Notes under the pieces: generated by a model | Seen by the model: only the letters and a program-made list of their open reading frames with translations | Databases searched by the model: none | What the model was told of the DNA's origin: nothing | Part shown: positions 17,161 to 25,834 of the stretch, in pieces | How the letters are laid out: each line of letters opens with the position of its first letter | How positions within the stretch are numbered: the first letter of the stretch is position 1 | Made by a program: the position numbers and the translations under genes | Source: Rhizobium sp. BK196 | GTDB lineage: Bacteria; Pseudomonadota; Alphaproteobacteria; Rhizobiales; Rhizobiaceae | DNA length: 64,000 nt | Direction: 5' to 3' | Assembly (NCBI RefSeq): GCF_014193255.1 | Contig: NZ_JACHZB010000001.1 | Span: 310,001 to 374,000 of the forward strand

Positions 17161-17376
17161 TTACGGGGTTCTTTTTTCCAGCGCCTCTACGTCACTCGTC
17201 GTGAGGACCTGAGGAACGGCTCGCAAGTCGATGGTATGAGGCTCGTTGCCGGGTTGCCAGGAAAACATAATTGCGATCGGCCGCTGGTAGTGCCTCTTGA
17301 GGACCCTGGCTGCTTTCTCCTCGAAGCGTTTGCGCTGTTTTAGGCTGTCGGCAACATTCCGCTGCTCATAAATCAT
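17161..17376 (-). CDS. Small hypothetical protein
   Basis: 71 residues. The ATG at 17376 has an excellent GGAGGGGGAG ribosome-binding site, so an in-frame start at 17451, inside the composite repeat, is rejected. The product is basic in its N-terminal half (SLKQRKRFEEKAARVLKRHYQ). It then has a hydrophobic strand (PIAIMFSW) and an acidic end. It is probably cytoplasmic. No family is recognised. The composite repeat copy B lies immediately upstream. Confidence 0.6.
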   Translation of the reverse strand: MIYEQRNVADSLKQRKRFEEKAARVLKRHYQRPIAIMFSWQPGNEPHTIDLRAVPQVLTTSDVEALEKRTP

Positions 17377-17420
17377 ACCGGCTCCCCCTCCGCTCGCGAT
17401 TGCCCCCGCGAAAAAGAGTT

Positions 17421-17534
17421 GAAAAGGGTGCGCCGGGTCAGGGACAGACACCCTTTTCGTGCTGATTCTGAAGGCATCAGCACGAAATTATGTAGCAGAC
17501 TATATTTCGGCTTCCATCGGACCAAAGTCCGATG
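17421..17534 (-). repeat. Composite intergenic element, copy B
   Basis: GAAAAGGGTG (17421-17430) and CACCCTTTTC (17449-17458) form a perfect 10-bp stem. TGCTGATTCTGAAGGCATCAG follows, then the dyad CATCGGAC-CAAA-GTCCGATG at 17515-17534 with 8-bp arms. It lies between the 3' end of the RDD gene and the start of the gene at 17376. Confidence 0.75.
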
Positions 17535-17666
17535 CGATGCGGCAAGCGCGCACGACCGCTCCGGCATCGGCCCGAAATTGATCTCCGGAAGGCTCGATTG
17601 CGTCGATTCAGAGAATTGGAGCGTTCTTTGTGCGGGCGAATGGACTACTTGCAGCCTCTCAGCCAC

Positions 17667-18575
17667 TCAAACAAGCTTCTTCGCCTCTGTTGTCGTATGC
17701 TCGTGATACTTGTTCTCGCGCAGCGTCCCGAACAGCTTCAGGCTCTCCAGATGCTCGCGCTGCGCCCGGTAGAACGCGTTGAGGAACACCAGCTCCTGGC
17801 CGGGCTTCACCGGTTCCTCATAGCGAATCCTTCTGGTAATGGTGCGCACGATCTTGACGATCTCTTCGGTGTTCGGCTTCTTTGTTGTATCGCGCAGCAC
17901 ATCCTCCAGCGTCTGCAGCTCGTATTTGCCGTAGATATCGAGATGCTCGGGCAGGAAATCGAATGCCGGCTCGGAGGAAGTCTTCGCGGGAGGCGACAGT
18001 GCGAGATCGGAGAGCAGCACGGAGCGTGGATTGTCGACCACCAGTGTACCGGCGATCATGTCGCCGATGCGTTGCCGACGGCGGTTGGCGAGCGGAACGA
18101 TCACCACCACCAGAAGCCAAACGGCCGTCAATACGCCTTCCAGCCCCGACTGTTCGCCGAGCGTGCCCAGAAGCCCCATCGGAGCGAAGATCTCCACCTC
18201 TTTCATCAGGTTGCGCGCGGTCACCTGATGCGGCGTCAGGCGCCGGCCATCGACGTTGATGACGCGGATGCCCGTTATCCGTTTTCCGAGCGTGCGCCCG
18301 TTCCAAATCAACTCGGATAGCACGTAATAGGGTGTCCGCAGCAGAAAGCCCATCAGAGTGATCAGGACCGTCATGGCGCTAAAGGGCAAGACCCCCGTGA
18401 AGACGACGGCAAGGGCGATGATCACGAAAAGGAGCGTCGTGAAGATGATATCAAGTATCTGCGCACCCAAACGGGCTCCGATCGAAGCGATCGCGAAACT
18501 GATCGGCACGCCCTCCGGCGGAATGAACTGCATGACGCGCTTGCCGTCTGTCATCGTCTGGTGCGGCTGCTTCAT
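17667..18575 (-). CDS. RDD family membrane protein
   Basis: 302 residues starting at 18575 in an ATGA overlap with the gene before it. The RDD pattern is clear: an Arg in the first membrane helix (SIGARLGAQILDIIF), then NGRTLGKRITGIRVINVDG, and a later Asp in RRQRIGDMIAGTLVV. Three or four membrane segments lie in residues 30-190. The C-terminal 100 residues are cytosolic and charged, with no known domain. RDD proteins are often the last partner of MoxR/DUF58/SpoIIM clusters, as here, and some act in cation/proton exchange or envelope stress. Its role here is inferred only from context. Confidence 0.85.
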   Translation of the reverse strand: MKQPHQTMTDGKRVMQFIPPEGVPISFAIASIGARLGAQILDIIFTTLLFVIIALAVVFTGVLPFSAMTVLITLMGFLLRTPYYVLSELIWNGRTLGKRITGIRVINVDGRRLTPHQVTARNLMKEVEIFAPMGLLGTLGEQSGLEGVLTAVWLLVVVIVPLANRRRQRIGDMIAGTLVVDNPRSVLLSDLALSPPAKTSSEPAFDFLPEHLDIYGKYELQTLEDVLRDTTKKPNTEEIVKIVRTITRRIRYEEPVKPGQELVFLNAFYRAQREHLESLKLFGTLRENKYHEHTTTEAKKLV

Positions 18576-19639
18576 CGGGAAGCCTTGCCTTCGCGCCCTG
18601 CGAGCGTCAGCCATGCGACCCAGAAGACACCCATGCCCCAGCCGATGCCGATCCGCCAGACCGGCTCCTGGACGAGCTGGCGCAGGAAGCCTTCGATAAA
18701 GGCTGCCACGACCAGCATCAGGGCCGCGAGGATCGCGAGCTTGACGGCATCATGCCCCTGGTGACGCAGAGCCTCCTTGCGGGTTCGCGCGCCCGGAAGA
18801 AGAACGGCAAGCCCGAGCCCCGCCCCGCCGGCGCAGGCAATGGAGATCGCCGCAAGTTCGGTGACGCCGTGGATGGAAAGCCAGGCGAAGGCATCGTAGC
18901 TCAGTCCTTTCTGCCGGAACATCGCGAAGAAGGCGCCGAGCATCAGGCCATTGTAGAAAGTCAGAATAAAGCTCGGCACCGATGCGAAGACGCCGAGTGC
19001 AAAGATCAGCACGGCAATCCCCGTATTGTGGGAAAAGAGATAGGCCGAAAAAGCCGCGAGCCCGTCGCTCTCATGCCGTTCATTGCCGTAGATCGTCGAG
19101 CGCAGGTAATCGGCCGATGCATCCGGCGTGCGCTGGTCGGCAAGCTCTGCCGGCACGAACGTATAGAACCAGCTGGGATCGCTGCTGCAGAGCCTGTATC
19201 CGGCAAAAGCGCCGAGAACGAGCGCCAGGAAGCCGATGAAGAGAGGCAGGGCCGAGCGGCGCACCGCCTGCGGAATGCCCTTCAGCAGCAGGCGGGAGAT
19301 CAGCCCGCCGAGGCTTTCCTGCGGCGCATAGACGACGAGATAGGCGCGCGCGCAGAGGCTTTCCAGATAGGCGATCAGCGCCCGATCAAGCGAAATATCG
19401 CGCGCGACGCTGAGCGAATTCATCGCCTGCCGATAGCCGGCCGCAAGGTCGCGCACCTCGTTATAGCTGAGTGCCGCAGCGCCGCCCTCCTCCGCTCGGC
19501 TCACCAGATGGTCCAGCTTGCGCCAATGCGCCTCGCGCTCCAGCCTGAAGCGAGCCGAGCGCAGGAGGTCGTTCTGCACCCCGCCGGTATGGAGTGCAGC
19601 GCCACTATCCATCCTGGGGTCGATGCGCAGATCCGTCAT
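18572..19639 (-). CDS. SpoIIM-like (DUF95) integral membrane protein
   Basis: 355 residues. An N-terminal soluble helical part of about 115 residues is followed by six or so membrane segments. It contains the SpoIIM-family pattern SYLF-like SHNTGIAVLIFALGVF, FYNGLMLGAFF and SIHGVTELAAISIACAGG, where the HG.xE motif is diagnostic. Despite the name this family is widespread in non-sporulating bacteria within MoxR clusters, probably as a membrane partner. Start and stop overlap its neighbours by four bases each, so it is translated as part of the operon. Confidence 0.85.
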   Translation of the reverse strand: MTDLRIDPRMDSGAALHTGGVQNDLLRSARFRLEREAHWRKLDHLVSRAEEGGAAALSYNEVRDLAAGYRQAMNSLSVARDISLDRALIAYLESLCARAYLVVYAPQESLGGLISRLLLKGIPQAVRRSALPLFIGFLALVLGAFAGYRLCSSDPSWFYTFVPAELADQRTPDASADYLRSTIYGNERHESDGLAAFSAYLFSHNTGIAVLIFALGVFASVPSFILTFYNGLMLGAFFAMFRQKGLSYDAFAWLSIHGVTELAAISIACAGGAGLGLAVLLPGARTRKEALRHQGHDAVKLAILAALMLVVAAFIEGFLRQLVQEPVWRIGIGWGMGVFWVAWLTLAGREGKASR

Positions 19640-20943
19640 ATCATCTCCCGGGATTTGATTTCGATGTAGCGGGCAATGAGATCCGATGTCAGCGCCTCGG
19701 GCGTGCTGTCGAGGCAGAGCACACCGAGACGCGAAAGCTTCTCCATCACGGCTCGCCGCTCCTGCACGATCTGCCGTGCCGCGACCGAGCGGGCGATGGC
19801 ATCGAGCGTCGTCTCCTCCGGCTCCACCAGCTTTGCCAGGACAGGATCGCGCAAGGCGACGTAAACGATGAAATGGTGCCGCGCGAGCACCTGCATATTC
19901 TCGATCATCAGCTCCGCCGTGATGCTGTCCACGAAATCGGAGAATATCACGATCAGCGAGCGGCGCTTGAGACGGCCGGAAAGATGCGTCAGCCCCAGCG
20001 TATGATTGGTCTCCTGGGTCTCATAGGCGAGCTCGCCGCATATCGTCTGCAGGCGCGCAAACGCCGTACGCCCCGGCAAGGCAGGCTGGAAGAGGCGCGG
20101 ACGGCTGTCGAAACTGTAGAAGCCGACGAGATCGCCCGCGAGCCCTCCCGCCCAGCACATGGCGAGCGCCGCATTGATGGCGCGGTCGAGCTTGGTGAAG
20201 CCGCCGACCTGTTCGGCCATCAGCCGCCCGGAATCGACGCAGAGGATGATCTGGTGGTTTTTCTCCGCCCGCATCTCGCGCACCACGAGATTGCGCATGC
20301 GCGCCGAGCGCTTCCAGTCGATGCTGCGCGGATCCATGCCGGCGGCAAATTCCCGCAGCTGATGGAATTCCGACCCCTCGCCGCGCAGCCGCAAATCCTT
20401 CTGGCCGGCTTCGAGCGGCAGGATCTGCGTCTTGATCGCGCCTGACAGCACCGGCGAGATATCTGGAATGACGGCGATCTCGCGCGCCACCGGCAGGCGT
20501 ACGATCCTGTCGATAAGCCTGAGGCGCGACGGCCATTTCAGCCAGAGCTCACGAACCGAAAACTGCCCGCGCCGCGTCAGCTGCAGATCGAAGGATGCCT
20601 TCACCGGCCCGGACTCGGCGCGCTCCATGCGACGCTCGCCGATGACAAGCTCCGGCGCGGCATCAAGTCTGAGATCGATCCCCTCGGGCAGCTTGCCCTT
20701 CTGCCTGTTGATGACAACAGTGAAAGAGGCCCTGTGGCCGACAAAACCCTGCGGCGGCAGATCGACATCGACGGCCATCCGGCCCGACAGCGCCGTGAAG
20801 ACGAGATCGCCCGCCGTAACAACCGCCAGCACCACCCACAGGAAGACGAGCGGCATGCTCATGTCGCGCCACCACACGCTGACGATGACCGTCAGCGCCG
20901 CCATGGCAAGAACAAGCGCGATCAGGTGCGAGGACGGCCGCAT
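19636..20943 (-). CDS. DUF58 domain protein, MoxR partner
   Basis: 435 residues. Two N-terminal membrane helices (residues 5-50) precede a beta-rich region. Then comes the DUF58 core with LRGEGSEFHQLREFAAGMDPRSIDWK, where DxRxIDW is the family signature. A von Willebrand-like domain follows (ILCVDSGRLM, a MIDAS-like DxG rather than the classical DxSxS). Such proteins are thought to be acted on by the neighbouring MoxR ATPase during assembly of protein or metal centres at the membrane. The ATG directly abuts the MoxR stop codon. Confidence 0.85.
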   Translation of the reverse strand: MRPSSHLIALVLAMAALTVIVSVWWRDMSMPLVFLWVVLAVVTAGDLVFTALSGRMAVDVDLPPQGFVGHRASFTVVINRQKGKLPEGIDLRLDAAPELVIGERRMERAESGPVKASFDLQLTRRGQFSVRELWLKWPSRLRLIDRIVRLPVAREIAVIPDISPVLSGAIKTQILPLEAGQKDLRLRGEGSEFHQLREFAAGMDPRSIDWKRSARMRNLVVREMRAEKNHQIILCVDSGRLMAEQVGGFTKLDRAINAALAMCWAGGLAGDLVGFYSFDSRPRLFQPALPGRTAFARLQTICGELAYETQETNHTLGLTHLSGRLKRRSLIVIFSDFVDSITAELMIENMQVLARHHFIVYVALRDPVLAKLVEPEETTLDAIARSVAARQIVQERRAVMEKLSRLGVLCLDSTPEALTSDLIARYIEIKSREMI

Positions 20944-21900
20944 TTACCGGGGCGCATCCACGCGGTTCCGGAGGCTGCGCAGCACATCGTCAGGCGTGCG
21001 CCCGTCGATCTCTGCCGAAGGCGACATCACGATGCGATGGCGCAAGGCCGGTGTCAGCAGCGCCTGCACGTCATCAGGCAGGCCGTAGTCCCGACCCTCG
21101 AAGGCAGCCCGCACGCGCACGGCCGCGGCCAGAGCATCGGCAGCACGGGTCGATGCGCCATAGAGAATATCGGCATCGGAGCGCGTCGCGCGCACGAGAT
21201 CGACGATATAGGTCAGGATCGACTTGTCGAGATGGATCGCATCGATGAGCGCCCGGCCAGCGGCAAGCGCCTCGCTGGTGACCAGCGGCCGGATGCCGGC
21301 TTTGCCTATATCTGATTTCAGCGCCTGATCGGCATGGCGCGACAGGATCGAGATCTCCGTCTCGCGATCAGGGAAGTCGACCACCAGCTTGAACAGGAAG
21401 CGGTCGAGCTGCGCCTCGGGCAGCGGATAGGTGCCCTGCTGCTCGATCGGGTTCTGCGTGGCGAGCACGAAGAAATCCGGCCCGAGCGGGTAATCGACGC
21501 CGTCAAGCGTCACCATCCGCTCGTTCATTGCCTGCAACAGTGCCGATTGCGTCTTCGGCGGCGCGCGGTTGATTTCGTCGGCGAGCAGGATGTCGGTAAA
21601 AATCGGCCCCTTGGTGAGGTGGAACTGGTTGGTCTGAAAGTTGAAGAGATTGACGCCGAGCACATCGCCCGGCATCAGGTCCGGCGTGAATTGGATGCGC
21701 CGGTAATCGAGCGCCATGGCGGCCGAAACCGAGCGCGCGAGCAGCGTCTTTGCCGTGCCGGGAGGCCCCTCGACGAGGCAGTGCCCGCCCGAGAATATCG
21801 AGATCAAGACGAGATCGATGATCGCATCCTGTCCCTGCACCACCTTGCCGATCTCGCCCCTGACAGCGGCGATGAGATTGCGAAATTCACCCAGATCCAA
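20944..21900 (-). CDS. MoxR-family AAA+ ATPase
   Basis: 318 residues, full length for the family. Walker A is GPPGTAKT (about residues 43-50), Walker B is ILLADEINR, and the MoxR-typical [15 protein letters not shown] and [23 protein letters not shown] (sensor 1 and arginine finger region) follow. A lid domain with [12 protein letters not shown] completes it. MoxR proteins use ATP to remodel or activate partners, often VWA/DUF58 proteins such as the next gene product. The start overlaps the end of the DUF4350 gene by 14 bases. Confidence 0.92.
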   Translation of the reverse strand: MDLGEFRNLIAAVRGEIGKVVQGQDAIIDLVLISIFSGGHCLVEGPPGTAKTLLARSVSAAMALDYRRIQFTPDLMPGDVLGVNLFNFQTNQFHLTKGPIFTDILLADEINRAPPKTQSALLQAMNERMVTLDGVDYPLGPDFFVLATQNPIEQQGTYPLPEAQLDRFLFKLVVDFPDRETEISILSRHADQALKSDIGKAGIRPLVTSEALAAGRALIDAIHLDKSILTYIVDLVRATRSDADILYGASTRAADALAAAVRVRAAFEGRDYGLPDDVQALLTPALRHRIVMSPSAEIDGRTPDDVLRSLRNRVDAPR

Positions 21901-23161
21901 AGTCGACGCCCCCTAGCGATTTCCTGAATGTCTCGAGATTGCGGTGCAGATCCGCAGATTTCATCAAATGCCCACGGTCGATCAGCGCCTGGGCCGACGA
22001 ATGCAGCGCCTGCGCCTCCACCTGATCGCGGCGTGCCAGGCGTTTGAACAGCCGGTCTATGCCCGCCTCGTTTCCGGCTCCGGGGCCGAAGAGCAGCTGC
22101 GCCTTGTCCGCAAGCAGATGGAGCACGAACTGCGATACCATCCGCCCGTCATTGCCCGACAGGCGAAGCAGCCTGGCGGTTGCTTCGATCGCCGCAGATT
22201 TCGACAGCTCGATATTCCCCGATGCGTCCTTCAGCGGCGGCCCGAACCGCCAGAACCCGCGCCAGAAGCAGATCGCCACGACAACGAAGAGCGTGCCCCA
22301 GATGACGGAGAGCGGATAGGCGAAGAAGCGCTTAAGATCGGAGCTGGAACGCTCATAGGTGCGCCCTTCGTCCACGGGTTTCCTGGCCTCCAGCGGCGCG
22401 CCTGCTGTATCCAGATAGACCGGCCGCCTCTCGTCGACACCACGCAATCGCTGGATCAGCGACACTGCAAAAGCTGCGTTCTCGGCGAGAGCCAATCCAT
22501 GATTGTTCAATAGATCAGGGTCCGACAGCAGATAGACTTGATGATAGTTTTCGCATCGGACGATCAGCGCACCCGTCTGCGTGCCTGCGAGCTCCTTGCA
22601 GGCGCTCGGCAGGCTTGCCAAATCGAAAGTCTGCGCCTCATACAAACCGATCCGGGCCGGTTGCCCCCAACTCGTACCCGGATGCGCCTCGGCAAATCCT
22701 GGATCGTTCCGATTGAGACGTAAATCTGCAGGCGCGATCCTGCCCAATTCTTCCTGAACCTCTTCGAGAGGCAGCAAATCGGCCTGCCGCGCAATCCCAT
22801 CCGTCAACAGACGACTGCGCCATTTCGGCATGATGATCAGCGTCGGAAGCCCATAGCGTCGTGATTCGCTTCCCCAACTTTCCGGGCCAGCACTCTTGAC
22901 GTCCTTGTCTGTACCGGAAGCGGCAGCTTCGTCGTTCTCCAGCGGCAGGGAAAGAACGCGCATGGAGATTTCCGCCCGCGCCCTGACGAAATGCGGATCG
23001 GAGCGGATCACGGGAATGCCCTTGGCCTCCAGCCACACCTGCAGCCCCTTGGCTCCGAGCGGCGAGTGATCGAAATCGTTCTCTCGCGGCCGCGCAAAGA
23101 GTGCCAGCGCCGCAAGCCCGACCAGAACCAGCAGGACGAGAACGGGCGCGGCATTACGCAT
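21887..23161 (-). CDS. DUF4350 domain protein
   Basis: 424 residues from the ATG at 23161, giving an N-terminal membrane helix (AAPVLVLLVLVGLAALALFA); a longer frame to 23320 overlaps the upstream gene and is rejected. The region after the helix (DHSPLGAKGLQVWLEAKGIPV) is the DUF4350 signature, similar to the start of GATase-like folds. A second membrane segment lies near residue 300 (SVIWGTLFVVVAICFW). The C-terminal part is cytosolic, with helices around IEATARLLRLSGNDGRM. It probably works with MoxR; the role is unknown. Confidence 0.8.
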   Translation of the reverse strand: MRNAAPVLVLLVLVGLAALALFARPRENDFDHSPLGAKGLQVWLEAKGIPVIRSDPHFVRARAEISMRVLSLPLENDEAAASGTDKDVKSAGPESWGSESRRYGLPTLIIMPKWRSRLLTDGIARQADLLPLEEVQEELGRIAPADLRLNRNDPGFAEAHPGTSWGQPARIGLYEAQTFDLASLPSACKELAGTQTGALIVRCENYHQVYLLSDPDLLNNHGLALAENAAFAVSLIQRLRGVDERRPVYLDTAGAPLEARKPVDEGRTYERSSSDLKRFFAYPLSVIWGTLFVVVAICFWRGFWRFGPPLKDASGNIELSKSAAIEATARLLRLSGNDGRMVSQFVLHLLADKAQLLFGPGAGNEAGIDRLFKRLARRDQVEAQALHSSAQALIDRGHLMKSADLHRNLETFRKSLGGVDFGSG

Positions 23162-23915
23162 GGCCGAGCCTGCCTGCGGACAACAAGGCTCGCGCCGAAT
23201 TGAGAAGCGTATCGAAATGCCCATCCTGCAGTGGGCGACCGCCATAATGAACGAGTTCCGCCTCGGCCAGCAGGTGTTCCAGCCGCTCGCGGTCGGGCAT
23301 GGTTGCCGGCAAGCGAGCAAAAACCGCCCGCTCCGTATCCGAGCGGAAAAGCCGCGTTCCCGTCACATCGGCCGCGTGCAGCAGGCAGTGCCGCAGCAGG
23401 AGCACTAGCGCCTGCCGGCGATCCGCCATGGCGGCAATGCGCTGTAGGAAATCACCGGGCCTTTCCTCGGTCCCGGCATCCGAAGTACGCCAGCTTTCCG
23501 GCGCTTCCCCCTGCCGCTTTTTCACGTCGCGCGGCGCCGACGAGAGCAGCACGCCCCCATTGCCGAAAAACATTGCAAGGCCGATGATGACGACAAGGGC
23601 GACGAGCACCAGTACGACCGCAGCGGAACCGCCGACGGCAGGCTCCTGCAGAGAAAACGAACGATTCTCACGCGAAAGCGTCGCGTCCGGCACAGCCTTC
23701 CGCGTTTCGGAACCATCACCATAGATGAGCTTGCAGCGTACGCCATTAAGCGCGCATTGCGTGGCATATTCGCTGCTGACGGAGCTGGAAGGCCGGTCGC
23801 CCTTCCCGCCCTGCTGACTACTGCTCTCCTGCGCCAGCGCAGGGGAAAGTTGGGCCGAGGCGGCCAGTGACAGGGCCACCAGCAACCCGGCATGACGAAT
23901 GGCTATGCGGCTCAG
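23154..23915 (-). CDS. DUF4129 domain protein, probable CTG start
   Basis: 253 residues if translation begins at the CTG at 23915. The case: GGAGG lies seven bases upstream; the start makes a four-base CTGA overlap with the DUF805 stop, like the ATGA overlaps further down this operon; and the extra residues complete a signal peptide (SRIAIRHAGLLVALSLAASA with ALA-QE after it). A TTG at 23885 is the alternative. A membrane helix (AAVVLVLVALVVIIGLAMFF) sits in the middle, and the C-terminal DUF4129 part includes RRQALVLLLRHCLLHAAD and LLAEAELVHYGGRPL. It is a transglutaminase-cluster type partner of MoxR systems with unknown activity. Confidence 0.75.
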   Translation of the reverse strand: MSRIAIRHAGLLVALSLAASAQLSPALAQESSSQQGGKGDRPSSSVSSEYATQCALNGVRCKLIYGDGSETRKAVPDATLSRENRSFSLQEPAVGGSAAVVLVLVALVVIIGLAMFFGNGGVLLSSAPRDVKKRQGEAPESWRTSDAGTEERPGDFLQRIAAMADRRQALVLLLRHCLLHAADVTGTRLFRSDTERAVFARLPATMPDRERLEHLLAEAELVHYGGRPLQDGHFDTLLNSARALLSAGRLGHA

Positions 23916-24352
23916 GCAAAGACCTCCGCTATCGCTTCGGGATGCAGCGGGTCCGGCCCGAACCTGTTCGGACCTTCCGTGCCACGAAGCACACTGATCA
24001 CGAAAATCGTCAGGCCAGAAATGACATTAAGATAGGGAACGAAACCGGCGATAAACAGCGCTAGGTACCACCAACCTGAAATGTTCCGATCGTGGAAGCG
24101 GCGAACCTGGAGCCCCACCTGCGGCAAAAACATTGCCAGAATAAATATTCCGCCGACGATCGTGATGATAGCAACCGTCACCGCAGGTGCGTCACGGCTA
24201 CCCGAGGGCGCCAAAATGCTGATGATAAAAATTGCCAGCAGCACCAGCCAATAGAAAAGCTGAAACCACCAGCATTCCGAGCGGGAGGCTCGGCCGGAGA
24301 AGGTTGCATATTTCTGCCTGGAAACCGTCCAAACAGCTTCGGTAAACCCCAT
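23912..24352 (-). CDS. DUF805 membrane protein, copy 1
   Basis: 146 residues from MGFTEAV. DUF805 hallmarks are present: an N-terminal YATFSGRASRSECWWF, four membrane segments, VRRFHDRNISGWWYL and a C-terminal GPNRFGPDPL. The function of DUF805 is unknown. It is closely similar, also in the sequence just before the ATG, to the gene at 24546, so the two arose by tandem duplication. It is the first gene translationally linked to the MoxR operon. An in-frame TTG at 24403 would add a 17-residue leader that is absent from copy 2. Confidence 0.8.
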   Translation of the reverse strand: MGFTEAVWTVSRQKYATFSGRASRSECWWFQLFYWLVLLAIFIISILAPSGSRDAPAVTVAIITIVGGIFILAMFLPQVGLQVRRFHDRNISGWWYLALFIAGFVPYLNVISGLTIFVISVLRGTEGPNRFGPDPLHPEAIAEVFA

Positions 24353-24545
24353 TGAAATGCCCCCATTGCAGCTTGCTGAATGATTCAAACACTTTAATGA
24401 CAAAACGTCGGTTAGATCTGAACCCGGCGTGCGGTTCCATCGGCTGTGAGCCGCCCGCCCTGACCGCCTATGATCCGCCTCTGCTCAAGGAAAAATAGAG
24501 CCAGGGTGGCCAGCAACGGCGCCACCGGCAGCCCGACATCACACT

Positions 24546-24995
24546 TTAGGCAAAGACTTCCGCTCTCACTTCCGGACGCAGCGGATCCGGCCCGAACTTG
24601 TTCGGGCCGACAGTGCCGGGAAGCACGCTGATCACGAAAATGGCGATGCTCGCGATAAAGCCGACATAGGGAATCAGCCCCAGGATAATCAGCGCGAGAT
24701 ACCACCAGCCGGACATGTTGCGGTCATGGAAGCGGCGGATCTGGACGGCGAGAAACGGAATAATCGTTCCGAGCACAAACAATCCGCCGATAGCGCCGAT
24801 AGCAATAATCGTTGACGGAACCCCACCCTCGACTCCGCCGGAAGCGGTGGCGACCCCGATAGCCACAACCGCAAACGCAAACGCGACCAGGACATAGAAT
24901 AGATAAAACCACCAATATTCCGAGCGGGAAGCCCGGCCGGAGAAGGTTGCATATTTCTCTCTCAGAACTGTACGAACAGCTTCAGTAAACCCCAT
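24546..24995 (-). CDS. DUF805 membrane protein, copy 2
   Basis: 149 residues, same architecture as copy 1: YATFSGRASRSEYWWF, four hydrophobic segments, IRRFHDRNMSGWWYL and GPNKFGPDPL. The copies share AATGGGGGCATTTCAATG around the start codon. The gap to copy 1 is about 190 bases and shows no terminator that I can recognise, so it may be the promoter-proximal gene of the MoxR operon. Composite element copy C lies upstream. Confidence 0.8.
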   Translation of the reverse strand: MGFTEAVRTVLREKYATFSGRASRSEYWWFYLFYVLVAFAFAVVAIGVATASGGVEGGVPSTIIAIGAIGGLFVLGTIIPFLAVQIRRFHDRNMSGWWYLALIILGLIPYVGFIASIAIFVISVLPGTVGPNKFGPDPLRPEVRAEVFA

Positions 24996-25168
24996 TGAAA
25001 TGCCCCCATTTCAGCTTGCCGCGCGTGCGGTGACGACTCACCATCATCTTGGAATGACAGTAGTATCCAATGAAAAACAGCTACAATTCAAACGCAGAAA
25101 TTGCAATAAGCCGGATGGATCGGGCTCGCGATTTAAAAAAGATCATACGGGGAGTTGTAGCGGGGGGC

Positions 25169-25280
25169 GAAAAGGGTGCTCGAGATCAGGAAGAGACACC
25201 CTTTTCATGCTGATTCTGGAGGCATCAGCGAAACGAAAACTAGCGGGCGGATCGGCGTCTTCAATCGGACTAAAGTCCGA
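25169..25280 (-). repeat. Composite intergenic element, copy C
   Basis: GAAAAGGGTG (25169-25178) and CACCCTTTTC (25197-25206) form a perfect 10-bp stem. TGCTGATTCTGGAGGCATCAG follows, then the dyad TCGGAC-TAAA-GTCCGA at 25265-25280. It fills the 355-base gap between 24996 and 25350, which has no gene, upstream of the DUF805 pair. Confidence 0.75.
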
Positions 25281-25350
25281 CCTCCGGAAATAAAGAAAGC
25301 CCGCGTAGCCTCGTTCGACGGACAAATGAAGAAAGTGACCGCGGCGCCGA

Positions 25351-25653
25351 TCACACGGCATTCGCTGCTGCGGCAGTGTTCCGGGGAGCGGAATCCGCCG
25401 CCTCATCGCCTGGCGCTATCAACGCCATATTGGATCGAGCGATCTGGCTCTCGTAATAAGCCAGCTTGTCGGCTGCAATCTTGAGCCCGACGATGTGACC
25501 CAATGCGACACCGACATGGGTTCGGGTTTCGCCGCTGTAAAATTCCAGGAATAGCGTCGACGTCTCCGTCTCATACGTCAGACGCCGGAATGCTTTCGCC
25601 CCGCTATCAGCATCAGTTTTTTTGTTCTTCGAGCTTCTGAGCCACCGAAACAT
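25351..25653 (-). CDS. Small protein, possibly KTSC-like
   Basis: 100 residues from the ATG at 25653 with GGGAAAG upstream; a longer frame to 25887 would overlap the next gene and carries no recognisable sequence. The core FRRLTYETETSTLFLEFYSGETRTHVGVALGHIVGLKIA has the shape of a KTSC domain (a Y-D/E-x-x-x-x-x-L-x-x-x-F start, then a V-ending turn) but is too diverged for certainty. The C-terminus is Ala-rich and probably unstructured. A lone CGGAC-CAAA-GTCCG dyad lies 86 bases upstream at 25739-25752. Confidence 0.6.
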   Translation of the reverse strand: MFRWLRSSKNKKTDADSGAKAFRRLTYETETSTLFLEFYSGETRTHVGVALGHIVGLKIAADKLAYYESQIARSNMALIAPGDEAADSAPRNTAAAANAV

Positions 25654-25738
25654 TGTTGCTTTCCCGATTTTGACGCCGGATATTTGCAGTCCCTGACGGA
25701 CGCGACATACAGCTAGCGGAGCGGCAACCGGCGTCAAT

Positions 25739-25752
25739 CGGACCAAAGTCCG
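25739..25752 (-). promoter_or_regulatory. Isolated CGGAC-N4-GTCCG dyad
   Basis: The same dyad as in the composite elements A-C, here without the GAAAAGGGTG hairpin, placed 86 bases before the gene at 25653. Upstream placement at several loci suggests a regulator binding site, but no matching regulator was identified in the window. Confidence 0.4.
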
Positions 25753-25834
25753 GCCCTCCCCCGTCTTCGACAGTTCTTTGACGGCGAGCGACCAGGCTGG
25801 AACGTGGGAACCCTCACACCGTCGAACGATCGTT

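Noticed and set aside
16830..17343. Three overlapping plus-strand frames of 99-124 residues
   Set aside because: All lack ribosome-binding sites and families; overlapping frames of this kind are common in GC-rich non-coding DNA.
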